Shown: piece after piece, positions 63,109 through 64,000 of the stretch
Layout of the letters: every line of letters begins with the position of its first letter
Position numbering within the stretch: position 1 is the stretch's first letter
DNA from: Nocardioides alpinus
GTDB taxonomy: Bacteria > Actinomycetota > Actinomycetes > Propionibacteriales > Nocardioidaceae
NCBI RefSeq assembly: GCF_900112035.1
Contig: NZ_FOKC01000011.1
Location: forward strand, 62,001-126,000
Direction of reading: 5' to 3'
DNA length: 64,000 nucleotides
Program-made: the position numbers and the translations under genes
Notes under the pieces: model-generated
Seen by the model: only the letters and a program-made list of their open reading frames with translations
What the model was told of the DNA's origin: nothing
Database searches by the model: none

Positions 63109-64000
63109 ATGTCGACGATCTCGGGAACCGACCAGGAGCGTGGCCTCGCGCGCCTCGCCCAACGCAGCGCAGCATGGACCGAGAAGTGGTTCCCCGACGC
63201 CTACGTGTTCGCCCTGGCCGGCGTCGTGCTGGTCTCGGTGGCCGCGATGGTCAACGGCTCCTCGTTCTTCACCGTGGCCGAGACCTTCGGCGGCGGCTTC
63301 TGGGACCTGGCCACCTTCACCCTGCAGATGGCGATGGTGGTGCTGACGGGCTACGTCGTGGCGACCTCGCCGCCGGTGGCCCGGATCATCGAGCGGATCG
63401 CGCTCTATCCCTCCACCCCGCGCGGCGCAGTGGCGTTCGTGGCGCTCCTGTCGTGCCTGGTGTCGATGCTCAACTGGGGCCTCAGCCTGGTCTTCAGCGG
63501 CCTGCTCGCCCGGGCGATCGCCCGCCGCAGCGACCTGCGCACCGACTACCGGGCGCTCGGCGCCGCGGCCTACCTCGGCCTCGGTGCCGTGTGGGCGCTC
63601 GGGCTCTCCTCGTCGGCCGCGCAGCTGCAGGCCACGCCCGCGTCGCTGCCGCCGGAGCTGCTCGAGATCACCGGAGTGCTGGACTTCGGGACGACGATCC
63701 TGACCTGGCAGTCGCTGGTGATGGCCGCGGTCCTGATCGCGCTCAGCGTGGCAGTCGCGTGGGCCTCCGCGCCGCAGGGCAGGGCGATCCGCACGGCCGA
63801 GGACATGGACGTCGACCTCTCCGACGACGTGCAGGCGCTCGCTCCGCGGAGCCGGCCGGGCGAGTGGCTCGAGTACTCCCGCATCCTCCCGATCCTCATC
63901 GGCCTGCTCACCCTGGGCTGGCTGGTCCAGCAGTTCATGGACCTGCCGTTCCTCTCCGTGATCAGCAGCCTCAACGGCTACCTCATGGTCTTCCTCGTCC
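63109..64000 (+). CDS. AtoE-family short-chain fatty acid transporter, N-terminal part (cut by window end)
   Basis: The frame from the ATG at 63109 runs to the window end without a stop (297 codons). The visible part reads MSTISGTDQERGLARLAQRSA, then repeated membrane helices (PDAYVFALAGVVLVSVAAMV, TLQMAMVVLTGYVVATSPPV, GAVAFVALLSCLVSMLNWGLSLVFSGLLARAIARR and others). The NWGLSLVFSG and SSSAAQLQA patterns match the AtoE (short-chain fatty acid:proton symporter) family. A charged cytoplasmic loop (RTAEDMDVDLSDDVQALAP) precedes the last visible helices. The C terminus is outside the window. Confidence 0.85.
   Translation, partial: MSTISGTDQERGLARLAQRSAAWTEKWFPDAYVFALAGVVLVSVAAMVNGSSFFTVAETFGGGFWDLATFTLQMAMVVLTGYVVATSPPVARIIERIALYPSTPRGAVAFVALLSCLVSMLNWGLSLVFSGLLARAIARRSDLRTDYRALGAAAYLGLGAVWALGLSSSAAQLQATPASLPPELLEITGVLDFGTTILTWQSLVMAAVLIALSVAVAWASAPQGRAIRTAEDMDVDLSDDVQALAPRSRPGEWLEYSRILPILIGLLTLGWLVQQFMDLPFLSVISSLNGYLMVFLV

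Overview
The window is chromosomal DNA of a very GC-rich actinobacterium. The mycofactocin operon, type III glutamine synthetase, split imuB-dnaE2 cassette and GTG-rich starts suggest a Nocardioides-like member of the Propionibacteriales. This placement is an inference from gene content, not a measured phylogeny. Genes are packed tightly: no stretch above 300 bases lacks a gene, and I see no rRNA, tRNA, CRISPR array, insertion sequence or prophage. Two genes are cut by the window edges: imuB at the left and an AtoE-type transporter at the right.

Region by region. (1) 1-4098: end of imuB and all of dnaE2, the mutagenic repair cassette. (2) 4166-16576: a low-oxygen/nitrate block on the minus strand, with phosphoketolase, a membrane protein and a nar operon (narK-narG-narH-narJ-narI) that continues into a hemerythrin protein and a cupin. 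Its three promoters each carry a DosR/DevR-like dyad 77-80 bp before the start codon. (3) 16622-20534: a cardiolipin synthase and type III glutamine synthetase, the latter with a GlnR-like half-box. (4) 20573-35528: stress and envelope genes (SHOCT, DUF1269, DUF6325, HdeD, holin-like, AI-2E transporter, second cardiolipin synthase, sulfatase with its formylglycine enzyme) around a large LuxR-type ATPase regulator. (5) 35609-48975: the mycofactocin locus, with mftR, mftABCDE, a coupled SDR and mftF, then an acyl-CoA ligase, an AcoR-like regulator, an NDMA-type alcohol dehydrogenase and a MoxR/VWA pair. (6) 48985-53215: release factor 3, a secreted trypsin-like protease and an amidohydrolase. 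(7) 53232-64000: a second stress/envelope block (YihY protein, HerA-like ATPase with a membrane phosphodiesterase, potassium channel, second large LuxR regulator, aquaporin, AtoE).

The main finding is regulatory. A 17-bp dyad, TCACCCG-N3-CGGGTGA with variations, occurs 13 times, always between genes and only in blocks 4 and 7. At almost every copy a -10-like hexamer of the form nAnnnT lies 22 or 23 nt beyond the dyad, which would centre the dyad near -43 as expected for a class II activator. Both large LuxR-type regulators lie behind such dyads and are the obvious candidate activators. Two further dyad families show similar geometry: the DosR-like sites, and a TGTyCAG-N3-CTGrACA operator shared by mftA, the acyl-CoA ligase, the AcoR-like regulator and the alcohol dehydrogenase. 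The window therefore appears to hold three separable regulons: hypoxia/nitrate, alcohol/mycofactocin, and a possibly undescribed envelope/osmotic stress regulon.
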